Part shown: positions 15,541-23,731 of the stretch, one piece after another
Layout: every line of letters begins with the position of its first letter
Numbering within the stretch: position 1 is the stretch's first letter
The notes under the pieces: model-generated
The model's database searches: none
The model's input: only the letters and a program-made list of their open reading frames with translations
Told to the model about the DNA's origin: nothing
Source: an uncultured Rubrobacteraceae bacterium
GTDB taxonomy: Bacteria > Actinomycetota > Rubrobacteria > Rubrobacterales > Rubrobacteraceae
Reading direction: 5' to 3'
Length of the DNA: 64,000 bases
Assembly: GCA_902806095.1 (NCBI GenBank)
Contig: CADCVF010000040.1
Coordinates: forward strand, 1-64,000
Made by a program: the position numbers and the translations under genes

Positions 15541-15738
15541 ATGATAAGGATCTCGATCAAGGTGAGCAGTGGCGCGGCGCGTTTCAGGGTGGCGATACAA
15601 GCCGAGAGCATCGAGCGAGCCCTGGAGATCGTGGCGAGGCAAAACCCCGGCAAAGAGTGCGAGGTTGCGTTTCCCATAGATCCCGAGACCTTCTTCGTCG
15701 AAGACTCGGTCGCCACGGTAGGGCAGCTAGCGGCGTAG
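15541..15738 (+). CDS. Small conserved-looking protein, 65 residues
   Basis: The short protein MIRISIKVSSGAARFRVAIQ has a compact strand-helix-strand pattern, with ERALEIVARQNPGKECEVAFP after it. It contains no membrane segment or signal peptide and one cysteine. AAGAAGG lies upstream of the ATG. I do not recognise it. The regular alternation and sensible codon use argue for a real gene with its own promoter (TATAAT at 15486). Confidence 0.6.
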   Translation: MIRISIKVSSGAARFRVAIQAESIERALEIVARQNPGKECEVAFPIDPETFFVEDSVATVGQLAA

Positions 15739-15837
15739 GGTGATCGATGCGGCTTGTGCATCGTCGTTCGCGCGTCGGTTCTTGCGAAGGGTCCCACGAA
15801 GTTGTCTGACTTGTGGAGCCATTGGGAAGGGATCTTC

Positions 15838-16416
15838 ATGAACTCAGGCACGATGACATTGCAGGCAGTGAATAAGGACGATCTGCAGAAGCTATCCGAA
15901 CTTCCTATGAGACTAGCCCTACAGGAAGCCGCTCCGTTTCTGGCTCACCTTGTAGAGGACCCCTCCTTTCTCGAGGCTGAGATTCATCCTCTCCTGGAAG
16001 AGGCTAGAGGCACAGGAGGAGATTGGTACGTGGACCATAGCTACGAAGGCGAGGACCATTCCTACTCTTTGCAGGTATTTGTCTGGCCTCCGGGCACGGA
16101 GACAATGATCCACGACCATTCCTGCTGGGGAGTTTACTGCTGTGCAGTGGGGTCCGTACTCGAGGAGCGCTACGAGCGTCTGGATGACGGTTGCCGGCTA
16201 GATCACGCCCACCTGAAGAAGATCTGGCAACTCAAGTGGAGCAGGGAAGACGGAGCCTCGAGCGTCCTGCCCAACGACGGAGGCATTCATCGGGTAGGGA
16301 ACCCTGGTGACAGCGTGGCGATCTCGGTGCACCTGTACGGACCACGCCTGAGGGAGGTGGACGGTCGGGACTACGACCCCTCCTGCGACAACGTCTGTGA
16401 CCGGCGGGAAGACTAG
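15838..16416 (+). CDS. Cysteine-dioxygenase-like cupin
   Basis: A 192-residue cupin. The iron site of the cysteine dioxygenase family is visible: IHDHSCWGVYCCAVGSVLEE (HxH plus the Cys that can form the Cys-Tyr link) and GGIHRVGNP with the third His. SLQVFVWPPGTETM precedes the metal site. It would oxidise cysteine or a related thiol to the sulfinate in the cytosol. The ATG at 15838 is preferred because AAGGGA precedes it, and the upstream in-frame 28 residues lack family character. It is the last plus-strand gene before the convergent trkH. Confidence 0.85.
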   Translation: MNSGTMTLQAVNKDDLQKLSELPMRLALQEAAPFLAHLVEDPSFLEAEIHPLLEEARGTGGDWYVDHSYEGEDHSYSLQVFVWPPGTETMIHDHSCWGVYCCAVGSVLEERYERLDDGCRLDHAHLKKIWQLKWSREDGASSVLPNDGGIHRVGNPGDSVAISVHLYGPRLREVDGRDYDPSCDNVCDRRED

Positions 16417-16441
16417 ACGGGCTGAATGATCGACCGGTGCT

Positions 16442-17896
16442 CTAGGCTCGCCAGAATGCCGGGCTGAGCAGCACCAGAACCGTGAAGAGCTCCAGGCGTC
16501 CCAGGAGCATCAAGATGGCGAGGGTAGTCTTGGCCGTTGCGGGAAGATCCGCGTAGAACTGCGAGGTCCCGGCTGCGCCGGGGAACGTGCCGGTGATGTT
16601 CACGCACGAGAAGACCGATCCAAAAGCCTGGCCCACGGGAACCTGGTGCATGGCGATGAGGAGAGTGCCAACGGCCACGGTTGCCACGTACACGAAGAAG
16701 AAGCCGAGGGCCCCTACCCGAATCCGTTCGGGCAACACCCTGTCGCCCAACACGAGGGGGGTGACGGCCCGCGGGTGGACCAGGCGAAAGATCTCCTGTG
16801 CGGCGTTGCGCGAAAGCAGGTAGACCCGGATCGCTTTCATGCCCCCGGCCGTCGAGCCCGCGCAACCGCCTACGGCCATGATCAGCACGAGCAACGCAAC
16901 GGAGAACGGGGGCCAGGCGCTCCAGTCCGTCGTGCTGAAGGCGGTCCCCGTGGTAAGACTTGCGCTCTGGAACAGGGCTTCGCGGAAGGCTATGGCCAAC
17001 GAAAAGCTGTGGTCGGAGGCGCGAAGATCGGCGGTTATCAACATCGTACTCGCGAGGATCACCCCGAGGTAGGTGACCAGCTCGGCGTTGCCGACTGCAC
17101 GCCCCAAACCGCGCCGGGCCGCTATGTAGTAGATGGTGAAGTTCGTGCCGGCCAGCACCATCCCAACCGTGATCGCAAACTCGACGGCCCAGGAGTCGAA
17201 GGCTGCTACGGAGTCGGAGTCGGTAGAGAACCCGCCGGTCGAGACCGTGCTTAGCGCGTAGTTGACCGCGTCGAACGTTCCCATCCCGACCAGGTGCAGG
17301 ACGACGACCCCTCCCAACGTAAGGCCACCGTAGACGAAGGACAGCACCTTGACCGTGTCCCGAATGCGTGGGGTAATCCGCTCCTGCACCGGCGTCGCCG
17401 CCTCGGCCGAGTAGAGCTGGGTGGCGCCGAACCCAGCCACCGGCGCGATGGCCACGAACAGCACGATGATGCCTATACCCCCGATCCACTGACTCAGGCT
17501 GCGCCAGAGCAGCAAGGCGGGTGAGAGCCCTTCCGGAGTGACCGTTGAGGCCCCTGTGGTCGTGAAACCGGCCATGGAGTTGAAGAACGCGTCGACCGGA
17601 CCCATGACCCCGGCGAGGAGAAATGGCGCAGCACCGACCAACACCACACCCAACCAACACACAACCACCATGAGGAAGATGCTCTGTCTCGATACGTACC
17701 TGTTTTGCCTGGCCCGTGTGAGCGAAAAGAGGGCCGCCCCCAGGGCCAGGGCCGCCGTCCCTGGTGACCAGAAGGTCCAGCCGTCGTCCAGGCCTGTCAG
17801 CAGCGAGTAGGCCGCAGGGACGAGCATCAAAGCGCCCACGGCGGCCAGGAGTGCCGCCAGTGCATTCGCTATCAGCCTCAGATTCAGAACGCTCAC
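16442..17896 (-). CDS. trkH: TrkH-family potassium uptake channel subunit
   Basis: This 484-residue membrane protein contains the four pore repeats of TrkH/KtrB, each with a selectivity-filter glycine. They are FTTTGAST (111-118), STVSTGGFST (216-225), SLTTGTAF (313-320) and CVNITGTFPG (431-440). Two or more membrane helices surround each pore. The family imports K+ together with a cytosolic TrkA/KtrA ring, but no trkA is visible in this window. The start is GTG with only a weak GGGCGG upstream. Its start lies 34 nt from the stop of the AAA ATPase gene on the same strand, so the two may be co-transcribed. Confidence 0.93.
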   Translation of the reverse strand: MSVLNLRLIANALAALLAAVGALMLVPAAYSLLTGLDDGWTFWSPGTAALALGAALFSLTRARQNRYVSRQSIFLMVVVCWLGVVLVGAAPFLLAGVMGPVDAFFNSMAGFTTTGASTVTPEGLSPALLLWRSLSQWIGGIGIIVLFVAIAPVAGFGATQLYSAEAATPVQERITPRIRDTVKVLSFVYGGLTLGGVVVLHLVGMGTFDAVNYALSTVSTGGFSTDSDSVAAFDSWAVEFAITVGMVLAGTNFTIYYIAARRGLGRAVGNAELVTYLGVILASTMLITADLRASDHSFSLAIAFREALFQSASLTTGTAFSTTDWSAWPPFSVALLVLIMAVGGCAGSTAGGMKAIRVYLLSRNAAQEIFRLVHPRAVTPLVLGDRVLPERIRVGALGFFFVYVATVAVGTLLIAMHQVPVGQAFGSVFSCVNITGTFPGAAGTSQFYADLPATAKTTLAILMLLGRLELFTVLVLLSPAFWRA

Positions 17897-17930
17897 GCTA
17901 TCCGCCCGATCAGCCAGGAGCCGATCGGCG

Positions 17931-19478
17931 TCAACGCCGGATGCTCGGGCCTATGCGTTTCACGGCGGTGCGGAAGTCGTAGGTGGTGACGGAGAGGGCC
18001 GAGAGCTGGTGGGAGGCTATCCGCTTCTCGAAGTCGCGGAGGTTTATGGTGCGGCGCATGCACACGAGGGCGGCCTCGCGGCAGAGAGCTTCGAGGTCGG
18101 CGCCAGAGTAGCTCCCCGTGAGGCCGGCTATCTGATCCAGGTCCAGGTCGGGGTCCGTCGGCATCTCGCGGGTGTGGATCCCCAATATGTGCAGCCTGGC
18201 CTCGGCGTCGGGAAGTCCAATCTCGATCTCGTGGTCGAAGCGACCAGGACGCCTTAGGGCGGGGTCGAGCGCGCCCGGCCTGTTGGTCGTAGCGATAACA
18301 CACACCCTTCCCAGGCTATTGAGTCCGTCCATGAGGGAGAGCAGTTGCGAGACCAGGGTGGCCTCGAAGCTCTCGCTCATCATGTCGCGCGATGAGGCGA
18401 AGGAGTCTATCTCGTCGAATAGGACGATCGCCGGCGCTTTGGCGCGGGCCTCACTGAAGATCGAACGCAACTTCGCCTCGCTCTGGCCCCAGAACTTGTT
18501 GAGGATCTCGGGCCCCGAGACGGCCACGAAGTGGGCCCCGCTCTCGTGGGCCACAGCCCTCGCCAAAAGCGTCTTGCCCGTCCCCGGCGGCCCGTAGAAA
18601 AGGATGCCCTTGTGCGGCTTGATGTGGAGCTTGCGGAAGATCTCGGGGTGGGTTATGGGTAGCTCCACGGACTCGCGGATCAGATCTATGGTCTCGCGCA
18701 TCCCGCCGACGTCCTCGTAGCGGGTCGCCGGTACGTTGCGGTTGCCCGGCGCCGTGCCGCTCGCCGCTGCGACACCAGCTCCCCCACTCCGTACACTCCG
18801 TGCGAGGCGTTCGATGAGCCCCTCCCTGTCCTCCTGCGGGGCGGCCTCTTCGCGTCCGTCGCGCGTCTTCACGACCTTCCAACCCGAGAGTTCGCCGTCT
18901 TCCCTGTAACCCCAGGACTGGTCCCTGCTAGGATCTATCCTCTCGGGGAGACGGGCCACTATCTCGGCTGTCGAGTCGAGGTCCAGAATGGGGCACCTGA
19001 CGCACGGGCCGAGGTCCGAGAGGACGCGCTCGGTGATGGCGTCCTTGTCCACCTCGAAAACAGCCTCATCGTCCATCTTGCCGAAGGCGTACCACGAGTT
19101 GTCCGTGAGGTGGTCGTTGTCGTATACCCGGATCTGACGGCAAGGGAACAGTTGCTTGTCCGCGAGGGAAAGGGGCGTGCACCACTCCCTCGCCGCCCTC
19201 CCGGTGCGCTGTTTGCGCAGGAAACACCTCAGGCCCCCGAAGAGCTCCTCCGCCGAGAGCTGGACCCCGTCGGCCGCGTACTCGGTATCACCCTCGCCGC
19301 GCAGGAGGCCGGAGAAGTCGTCGAGGAGCCGCCAGTCGGAAGGGAGGTCCAGGTCCACACAGACCCGCGCCGTACCGTTCGCGCCATCGACGTGGTAGGA
19401 AGGGTGGCGGGAAGCGAGGGCCGCGGCCCGGCCGAGGTGGCCTTCGGATCTCAACGGGAAACCGACTCTCACAAGCAT
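17931..19478 (-). CDS. AAA+ ATPase of the CDC48/proteasomal type with an unrecognised N-terminal half
   Basis: A 515-residue protein with one classical AAA module in its C-terminal half. It has Walker A GPPGTGKT (296-303), a pore loop KFWG (328-331), Walker B IVLFDEID (351-358), sensor 1 ATTNRPGALD and the arginine-finger stretch ALRRPGRFD. It then has the GSYSGADLEALCREAA sensor-2 helix. About 250 residues before it match no domain I know. They contain cysteines at about 85, 100, 113 and a CVRC pair (159-162), so metal binding is possible. It should be a hexameric unfoldase or remodelling ATPase. No protease partner is adjacent. The start appears leaderless, with TAGAAT nine nt upstream. Confidence 0.87.
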   Translation of the reverse strand: MLVRVGFPLRSEGHLGRAAALASRHPSYHVDGANGTARVCVDLDLPSDWRLLDDFSGLLRGEGDTEYAADGVQLSAEELFGGLRCFLRKQRTGRAAREWCTPLSLADKQLFPCRQIRVYDNDHLTDNSWYAFGKMDDEAVFEVDKDAITERVLSDLGPCVRCPILDLDSTAEIVARLPERIDPSRDQSWGYREDGELSGWKVVKTRDGREEAAPQEDREGLIERLARSVRSGGAGVAAASGTAPGNRNVPATRYEDVGGMRETIDLIRESVELPITHPEIFRKLHIKPHKGILFYGPPGTGKTLLARAVAHESGAHFVAVSGPEILNKFWGQSEAKLRSIFSEARAKAPAIVLFDEIDSFASSRDMMSESFEATLVSQLLSLMDGLNSLGRVCVIATTNRPGALDPALRRPGRFDHEIEIGLPDAEARLHILGIHTREMPTDPDLDLDQIAGLTGSYSGADLEALCREAALVCMRRTINLRDFEKRIASHQLSALSVTTYDFRTAVKRIGPSIRR

Positions 19479-19487
19479 GGCCCGCAG

Positions 19488-19493
19488 ATTCTA
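19488..19493 (-). promoter_or_regulatory. -10 box (TAGAAT) of a likely leaderless transcript
   Basis: On the minus strand TAGAAT ends nine nt before the ATG of the AAA ATPase, and no good ribosome-binding site lies between. No convincing -35 was found. Confidence 0.45.
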
Positions 19494-19534
19494 ACCTACG
19501 CCACCCGGGACGGTCGGTGATCGCAAAGTGGGAA

Positions 19535-19590
19535 CCTCGTTGCCAGCATTTCAGCTCTTTGGTTACCGAAGCATTCCTTCGGCTTGCGCT
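19535..19590. repeat. Partial copy of the dispersed repeat with small hairpin
   Basis: TTGCCAGCATTTCAGC matches the left arm of the dispersed family. It is followed by a perfect CCGAAG-CATTC-CTTCGG hairpin (19566-19582). The right arm is absent. It lies in the gap before the adenosyltransferase gene. Confidence 0.5.
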
Positions 19591-19644
19591 AAGCGGTTCC
19601 CCGGGCTACCTTGCCTGTGCACTCCGAAGAGAACAGGAGACTTT

Positions 19645-20175
19645 TTGAGTGAGCACGAGAGCAACCCGCCGGTCTCGACCGGCAGGGGCGACGACGGGAC
19701 GACGACCCTGCTCGGGGCTGGACGGATGGGCAAGGACGACCTACGGATAATCGTGCTCGGTGACGTGGACGAGGCGAGCTCCTTCCTCGGCCTGGCCCGC
19801 GCCGAGGCGGATGATGAGGTCGGGAAGCTGTTGATCGAGCTGCAGCGCCTCCTCTACCGCGTCATGGGCGACGTGGCGATGCCGAAGGAAGATAACGCGG
19901 TCGGCGAGGAGGAGCTGAAATTCGTTGACGGCGTCCTCGAAGAGTGGCGTGGCCGAAGCGAGATTTCCAAGGAGTTCGTCATCCCCGGAGAGAGCCGGCT
20001 CGGCGCGCTCCTCGACGTCGCCCGCTCCGTAGCGCGACGCGCAGAGCGGAGCCTCGTCGCCGCCGGGTACGCGGGCGAGCACCCCTACGCCGCGCGCGTC
20101 GTCAATCGCCTCTCCGACCTCCTCTTCGTCCTCGCGCGTAACGTCGACGGCGAGAAGACCCTCTCGAAGGGGTAG
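19645..20175 (+). CDS. pduO: PduO-type ATP:cob(I)alamin adenosyltransferase
   Basis: A 176-residue helical-bundle enzyme that adenosylates cob(I)alamin to coenzyme B12. The N-terminal ATP loop is TGRGDDGTTTLLGAGRMGKD, with the family's later helices GDVDEASSFLGLARAE, ARSVARRAERSLVAA and the C-terminal NRLSDLLFVLARNVDG. The start is taken as TTG at 19645, because AGGAGA lies five nt upstream and the family begins about ten residues before the TGRGDDG loop. An upstream open extension is not family-like. No other cobalamin genes or B12 riboswitch are visible nearby. Confidence 0.9.
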   Translation: MSEHESNPPVSTGRGDDGTTTLLGAGRMGKDDLRIIVLGDVDEASSFLGLARAEADDEVGKLLIELQRLLYRVMGDVAMPKEDNAVGEEELKFVDGVLEEWRGRSEISKEFVIPGESRLGALLDVARSVARRAERSLVAAGYAGEHPYAARVVNRLSDLLFVLARNVDGEKTLSKG

Positions 20176-20394
20176 GGGCTGTTCGCGAACTACTCCTGCA
20201 TCAGGTCAGCTTGTCCACCCATTCGGGGTCAGGGGTGATATGGGACTCGGGGTGTGGTCCTGGGCCGCAGCCTCCCGCATCTATCTACACCGGCAGACCA
20301 GGCGCGAATGCCAGGCCGCTCACTTTCGGGGTTATGCATCTCCAAAACCGTCAGTGGATCGGCTAAACTGGCGATTCACGAAAGGGGGTCACGC
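20176..20394. other. Non-coding spacer
   Basis: A gap of 219 nt between the adenosyltransferase and the cupin gene. I saw no promoter with a good consensus and no recognisable riboswitch. An open frame running through it is in frame with the cupin but has no family character. Confidence 0.3.
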
Positions 20395-20757
20395 TTGGAT
20401 CACCGTCCGCCCTCCATAAAGGTAGACAAGCCCTGGGGTAGGTTCGAGCAGTACACGCACAACCTGCCGTGTACGGTCAAGATCATCACCGTCGCTCCTG
20501 GCGGCACTCTCTCGCGCCAGTACCACCACCGCCGCGACGAGCTCTGGGTCGTCCTGGATGAGGGAGCCCAGGTACAGCTCGGAGAAGAGGTCATCGAGCC
20601 CGAGACCGGGGAGAAGGTGTTCATCCCGCGAGGGACGGTGCACAGGCTCTCCACGTCAGGCGAAAAGGAGGTGCGAATTCTGGAGATCTCCTTTGGGGAG
20701 TTCGATGAGGAGGATATCGTCAGGCTCGATGACATCTACGGTCGTGTGCCGCAATGA
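20395..20757 (+). CDS. Single-domain cupin, mannose-6-phosphate-isomerase type II-like
   Basis: A 120-residue protein resembling the C-terminal cupin of bifunctional mannose-1-phosphate guanylyltransferase/isomerases. It has KPWGRFEQYTHNLPCTVKII, the metal site LSRQYHHRRDELWVVLDEGA, then VFIPRGTVHRLSTSGEKEV with the last metal His and RILEISFGEFDEEDIVRLDD. The family isomerises or binds sugar phosphates. The TTG start at 20395 is preferred because AGGGGG precedes it by seven nt and the cupin begins immediately after. It is followed after 21 nt by the DUF4097 gene, possibly an envelope or glycan unit. Confidence 0.8.
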   Translation: MDHRPPSIKVDKPWGRFEQYTHNLPCTVKIITVAPGGTLSRQYHHRRDELWVVLDEGAQVQLGEEVIEPETGEKVFIPRGTVHRLSTSGEKEVRILEISFGEFDEEDIVRLDDIYGRVPQ

Positions 20758-20778
20758 CGATTCTGGTGTAGATCCCCG

Positions 20779-21705
20779 GTGAGCTTCAGGGATGAAGAGG
20801 GGTCCCGACGCGGCGGGCGAGCACGAACGCCCAGCGGTCATGTACCCACCGGGTCGGAGAGGGAACACGGGCGGCCCTCCCGCGTGTCGCCGCTGCTCTT
20901 GTCGCTCGCCGTGCTGCTCCTGGCGCTGCTCGCTGTGGCCGCGATCCTCCTCTGGAGGTCCCTTAGCGAAAGTATCTCAGGCACCAGCGTCGCCAGGGAT
21001 TCCATGGATTCAGCCGGTCCGGACCCGCGCGTACGACTCGCCAACGCTGCAGGACAGGTGCGAGTCGAGGGCATAGAGGGATCCGGGTCCATAGATTACG
21101 AGGCTACGCGATACGCGATGGCCGCCGACCCTGCCGCCGCCAAGCAGCGGGCCTCCGAGGTGCCCGTGGACATATCCCGCGAGGATTCGGAAGTCGTCAT
21201 CGAGACGGACGGAGGCGAGGATACGGGGGCCGACTACACGCTCGGGGTACCGACTGGCGGCTCCGTCGAGGTCGAGTCCGAGGCAGGAGACGTCGAGGTC
21301 TCGGGCATCTCGGGCAACGTGACGGTCGCAGCCGAAGCCGGGGACGTGACGGTCAGGGACGTGGGTGGCGACGTCGAGGTCGAAGCCCCTAGAGGAGATG
21401 TTACCGTCGGCAACGTCAACACAGATACCGGGGGCGCGAATCTCGAGGTCGGCTCGGGGGACATTTTCCTCGAAGACATGATCCTGGGCACCCTCGAAGC
21501 CAGCGTCGAGGCCGGCGACGTCATCCTCTCGGGGCGCTTCTCCGGCGACGGCAGGGTCTCCGTGGAGACCGGCGACATCATCGCCAGGCTTCCCCCCGAG
21601 GATACGAGGGACCTGATCCTCCAGACGCGCGTAGGCAGCGTCTTGCGCGAGCCTCCTGACTCGGACGGGCAGGGTTCCGAAACACAGAAACAGCAAGGGT
21701 CGTAG
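20779..21705 (+). CDS. Membrane-anchored DUF4097-like beta-repeat protein
   Basis: The 308-residue protein has a basic, disordered N-terminus of about 35 residues. One membrane helix (about 38-60, SPLLLSLAVLLLALLAVAAI) follows, with a long extracytoplasmic part. That part is a right-handed beta-type repeat region with successive GDVEVSGIS, GDVTVRDVG, GDVEVEAPRGDVTVGNV, GDIFLEDM and GDVILSGRF turns, as in DUF4097/adhesin-like beta-repeat proteins. The C-terminus is polar and Gln-rich. The function is unknown; family members are linked to envelope stress. The GTG start is supported by the frame of the whole repeat region. The stop overlaps the YIP1 start as TAGTG. Confidence 0.8.
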   Translation: MSFRDEEGSRRGGRARTPSGHVPTGSEREHGRPSRVSPLLLSLAVLLLALLAVAAILLWRSLSESISGTSVARDSMDSAGPDPRVRLANAAGQVRVEGIEGSGSIDYEATRYAMAADPAAAKQRASEVPVDISREDSEVVIETDGGEDTGADYTLGVPTGGSVEVESEAGDVEVSGISGNVTVAAEAGDVTVRDVGGDVEVEAPRGDVTVGNVNTDTGGANLEVGSGDIFLEDMILGTLEASVEAGDVILSGRFSGDGRVSVETGDIIARLPPEDTRDLILQTRVGSVLREPPDSDGQGSETQKQQGS

Positions 21706-22307
21706 TGGTCCGCAGGGACCACCGCGGAGACGTGGGATACAGTGTTGAATCGCCTGAGGACTTCTGGGGCGTCCTGCGAGGAGTTTGGTTCGCCCCGGTC
21801 CGCTTCTTCAGGGGGCTCGACCCGCAGGGAGGAGTGATCCGGCCCGCCATCTTCGCTTCCGTGGTCCTCTACCTCGACCTGCTCCTCGAGGCGGTGCTCC
21901 AGATGCTCTGGCTCCGCGAGTTCAACTTCGGAGTGGTCTACGCTCCCTTCCTGGCGCTAGTGGTCGCGATCGTGCTCGCGCCGCTGCTCGTCGCCGGATT
22001 GGTGGTCCTCGTCCTTGTCATCCTCGGGGGAGGCACGCTCTCGCGCGGTGGCTTCGGTTCTCTGTTCCGCTCTCTAGGCTACGCGAGCGGGATAGGGTTC
22101 GCGCTCTGGATCCCCTTCGCCCCACTCCTTGCTGTCCCTTACGGTGCCTTTGTGGCCACCGTCGCCGTAAAGGAGACGCTGAACCTCACCTGGGCCAGGG
22201 CCGCCACCGCGACCCTCATCCCGCTCGGAGCCGTCATCCTGACGGTACTCGTCCTGCTCGGTCCCGGCGAAGCTACGAGCTTCCTCGTAAACCCGCCGGG
22301 GAGCTAG
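21705..22307 (+). CDS. YIP1-family membrane protein
   Basis: A 200-residue protein with five predicted membrane helices. The YIP1-like opening is clear: FWGVLRGVWFAPVRFFRGLDPQGGV, in which the amphipathic stretch precedes the first helix. It is translationally coupled to the DUF4097 gene by TAGTG, so the two should act together in the envelope. Bacterial YIP1 proteins have no settled role. The TAG stop (22305-22307) is embedded in the first word of the adjacent dispersed repeat (GAGCTAGTCAGCATTTCAGC). Confidence 0.8.
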   Translation: MVRRDHRGDVGYSVESPEDFWGVLRGVWFAPVRFFRGLDPQGGVIRPAIFASVVLYLDLLLEAVLQMLWLREFNFGVVYAPFLALVVAIVLAPLLVAGLVVLVLVILGGGTLSRGGFGSLFRSLGYASGIGFALWIPFAPLLAVPYGAFVATVAVKETLNLTWARAATATLIPLGAVILTVLVLLGPGEATSFLVNPPGS

Positions 22308-22425
22308 TCAGCATTTCAGCTTCCGTATGCCCAAACCCTGGCTGACCGGCTGACAAGGCGGCGCAGCCGCCGTGCTGACAAGCGGAGGCGTTAGCCGGAG
22401 CGTGCTGAGTCGCTGACAAGCGCGA
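22305..22425. repeat. Dispersed octamer/hairpin repeat, copy 3, running into the M20 gene
   Basis: The element starts with CTAGTCAGCATTTCAGC. It continues with GGCTGACCGGCTGACAAG, the hairpin GGCGGCGCAGCCGCC, CGTGCTGACAAGC, a second imperfect hairpin (GGAGGCGTTAGCCGGAG) and GTGCTGAGTCGCTGACAAGCG. It overlaps the YIP1 stop on one side and about the last ten codons of the M20 amidohydrolase on the other. Confidence 0.75.
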
Positions 22426-23596
22426 GCGCCGCGAGCAGCGCCGACCCTCGCGGCAGGACTTCCTCGTCGAAGGCGAACCGGGGCGTGTGCAGCCCGGAGA
22501 CATCCTCTCCGACGCCGAGCCAGATAAATGCTCCCGGCACCTTCTCCAGGAAGTACGCGAAGTCCTCGGCGCCCATCGAAGGATTGGGCAGCTCGAGGAC
22601 GGCCTCACCGCCGAAGAGGTCCTCAGCGACACCCAGGGCGTGGTCCGCCGCACCTCCGTCGTTGACGGTAACGGGGTAAGAGAAGGTGTAGTCCAGATTC
22701 GCGTCGCCACGCATTCCCTGCGCGACGCCGCGGGCCAGGGCCTCTATACGCCCTGGCATCCTCTCTCGGAGGTCCTGGTTCAGGGTCCTGACCGTCCCCC
22801 CGAGGCGGGCCTTCTCGGGGATGATGTTGAAGGCTGTTCCGGCCCCGATCTCCCCCACGGTAAGAACGGCCGACTCCACCGGGTCTACCTCCCGCGAGAC
22901 TATGGTCTGCAGCGTCGTCACTACCTGCGCCGCGATGACCACGGCGTCGGCGGCGAGGTGGGGCATCGCGCCGTGCCCGCCTGACCCTCTGATCTCCACC
23001 TCGAAAGCGTCGGCGGCGGCCATGATCGGACCGGCCTTCGTCGCCACCGTCCCGAGCGGCAGGCCTGGCCACAGGTGCAGCGCGAAGATGGAGGAGACAT
23101 CGTCGGCCACCCCCTCATCGACCATGACTCTCCCTCCGCCTCCGCCCTCCTCTGCAGGCTGGAAGACGAACTTTACTGTGCCGCCTAGTCGGTCCCTCAT
23201 CCCCGAAAGCGCGTGGGCCGCGCCGACGAGCATGCTGGTGTGCCCGTCGTGGCCGCAGGCGTGCATCCTCCCCTCTATCTCCGAGGAGAAAGGCAGGTCC
23301 GTCTCCTCCTCTATCGGGAGGGCGTCCATGTCCGCCCGCAGCGCCACCGTCGGTCCGTCCCCTTCCCCCCCGAGCGTGGCGACGATCCCATTCCTCGCGA
23401 CGCCCGTCTCGATGTCGAGTGGCAGACCGTCGAGGGCCGCGAGAACCTTTTCTGCGGTCTTCTCGGTATCGAAACCCAGTTCGGGCTCGCGGTGGATGTC
23501 GCGCCTGAGTGCGACGATCCTCTCTCCTATATTCTCTTCGATCTCTTGCTGCAAGCCTTCGAACCTCTGAGACACGTCCACAAAGTCTCCTCTCAT
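22391..23596 (-). CDS. M20 family amidohydrolase (IAA-amino-acid hydrolase/carboxypeptidase type)
   Basis: A 401-residue di-metal hydrolase. It contains LRADMDALPIEEETDLPF, HACGHDGHTSMLVGAA (metal Cys and His), VFQPAEEGGGGGRVMVDEGV (catalytic Glu) and the internal dimerisation domain SGGHGAMPHLAADAV. GAEDFAYFLEKVPGAFIWLG provides the last metal region. These enzymes cleave N-acyl amino acids in the cytosol. The final nine residues (LVSDSARSG) and the TAA stop are encoded by the dispersed repeat, so the C-terminus seems to have been replaced or extended by it. The substrate is unknown. Confidence 0.9.
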   Translation of the reverse strand: MRGDFVDVSQRFEGLQQEIEENIGERIVALRRDIHREPELGFDTEKTAEKVLAALDGLPLDIETGVARNGIVATLGGEGDGPTVALRADMDALPIEEETDLPFSSEIEGRMHACGHDGHTSMLVGAAHALSGMRDRLGGTVKFVFQPAEEGGGGGRVMVDEGVADDVSSIFALHLWPGLPLGTVATKAGPIMAAADAFEVEIRGSGGHGAMPHLAADAVVIAAQVVTTLQTIVSREVDPVESAVLTVGEIGAGTAFNIIPEKARLGGTVRTLNQDLRERMPGRIEALARGVAQGMRGDANLDYTFSYPVTVNDGGAADHALGVAEDLFGGEAVLELPNPSMGAEDFAYFLEKVPGAFIWLGVGEDVSGLHTPRFAFDEEVLPRGSALLAALALVSDSARSG

Positions 23597-23635
23597 GGCG
23601 ATTTGGAAGGGTGAACTCTTCCAAATCGCGCTGGT

Positions 23636-23716
23636 CAGCTAGTCAGCATTTCAGCTTGTCAGCTTTTTGTTTGCTGATGGCTGTCAGATACCGCTGCGGC
23701 GCTGCTTAGGAAAGGT
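23636..23716. repeat. Dispersed octamer/hairpin repeat, copy 4 (short)
   Basis: AGCTAGTCAGCATTTCAGC and TTGTCAGC form the left arm. A reduced right arm (TTGCTGATGGCTGTCAG) follows after only a few bases. It lies in the gap between the gluQRS stop and the M20 start and holds no gene. Confidence 0.6.
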
Positions 23717-23731
23717 ACCATAGAGCGCGGC

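Noticed and set aside
19479-19644. Cobalamin riboswitch before the adenosyltransferase gene
   Set aside because: The gap contains only half a dispersed repeat and a small hairpin. The conserved B12-box is not seen, and the space is too short.
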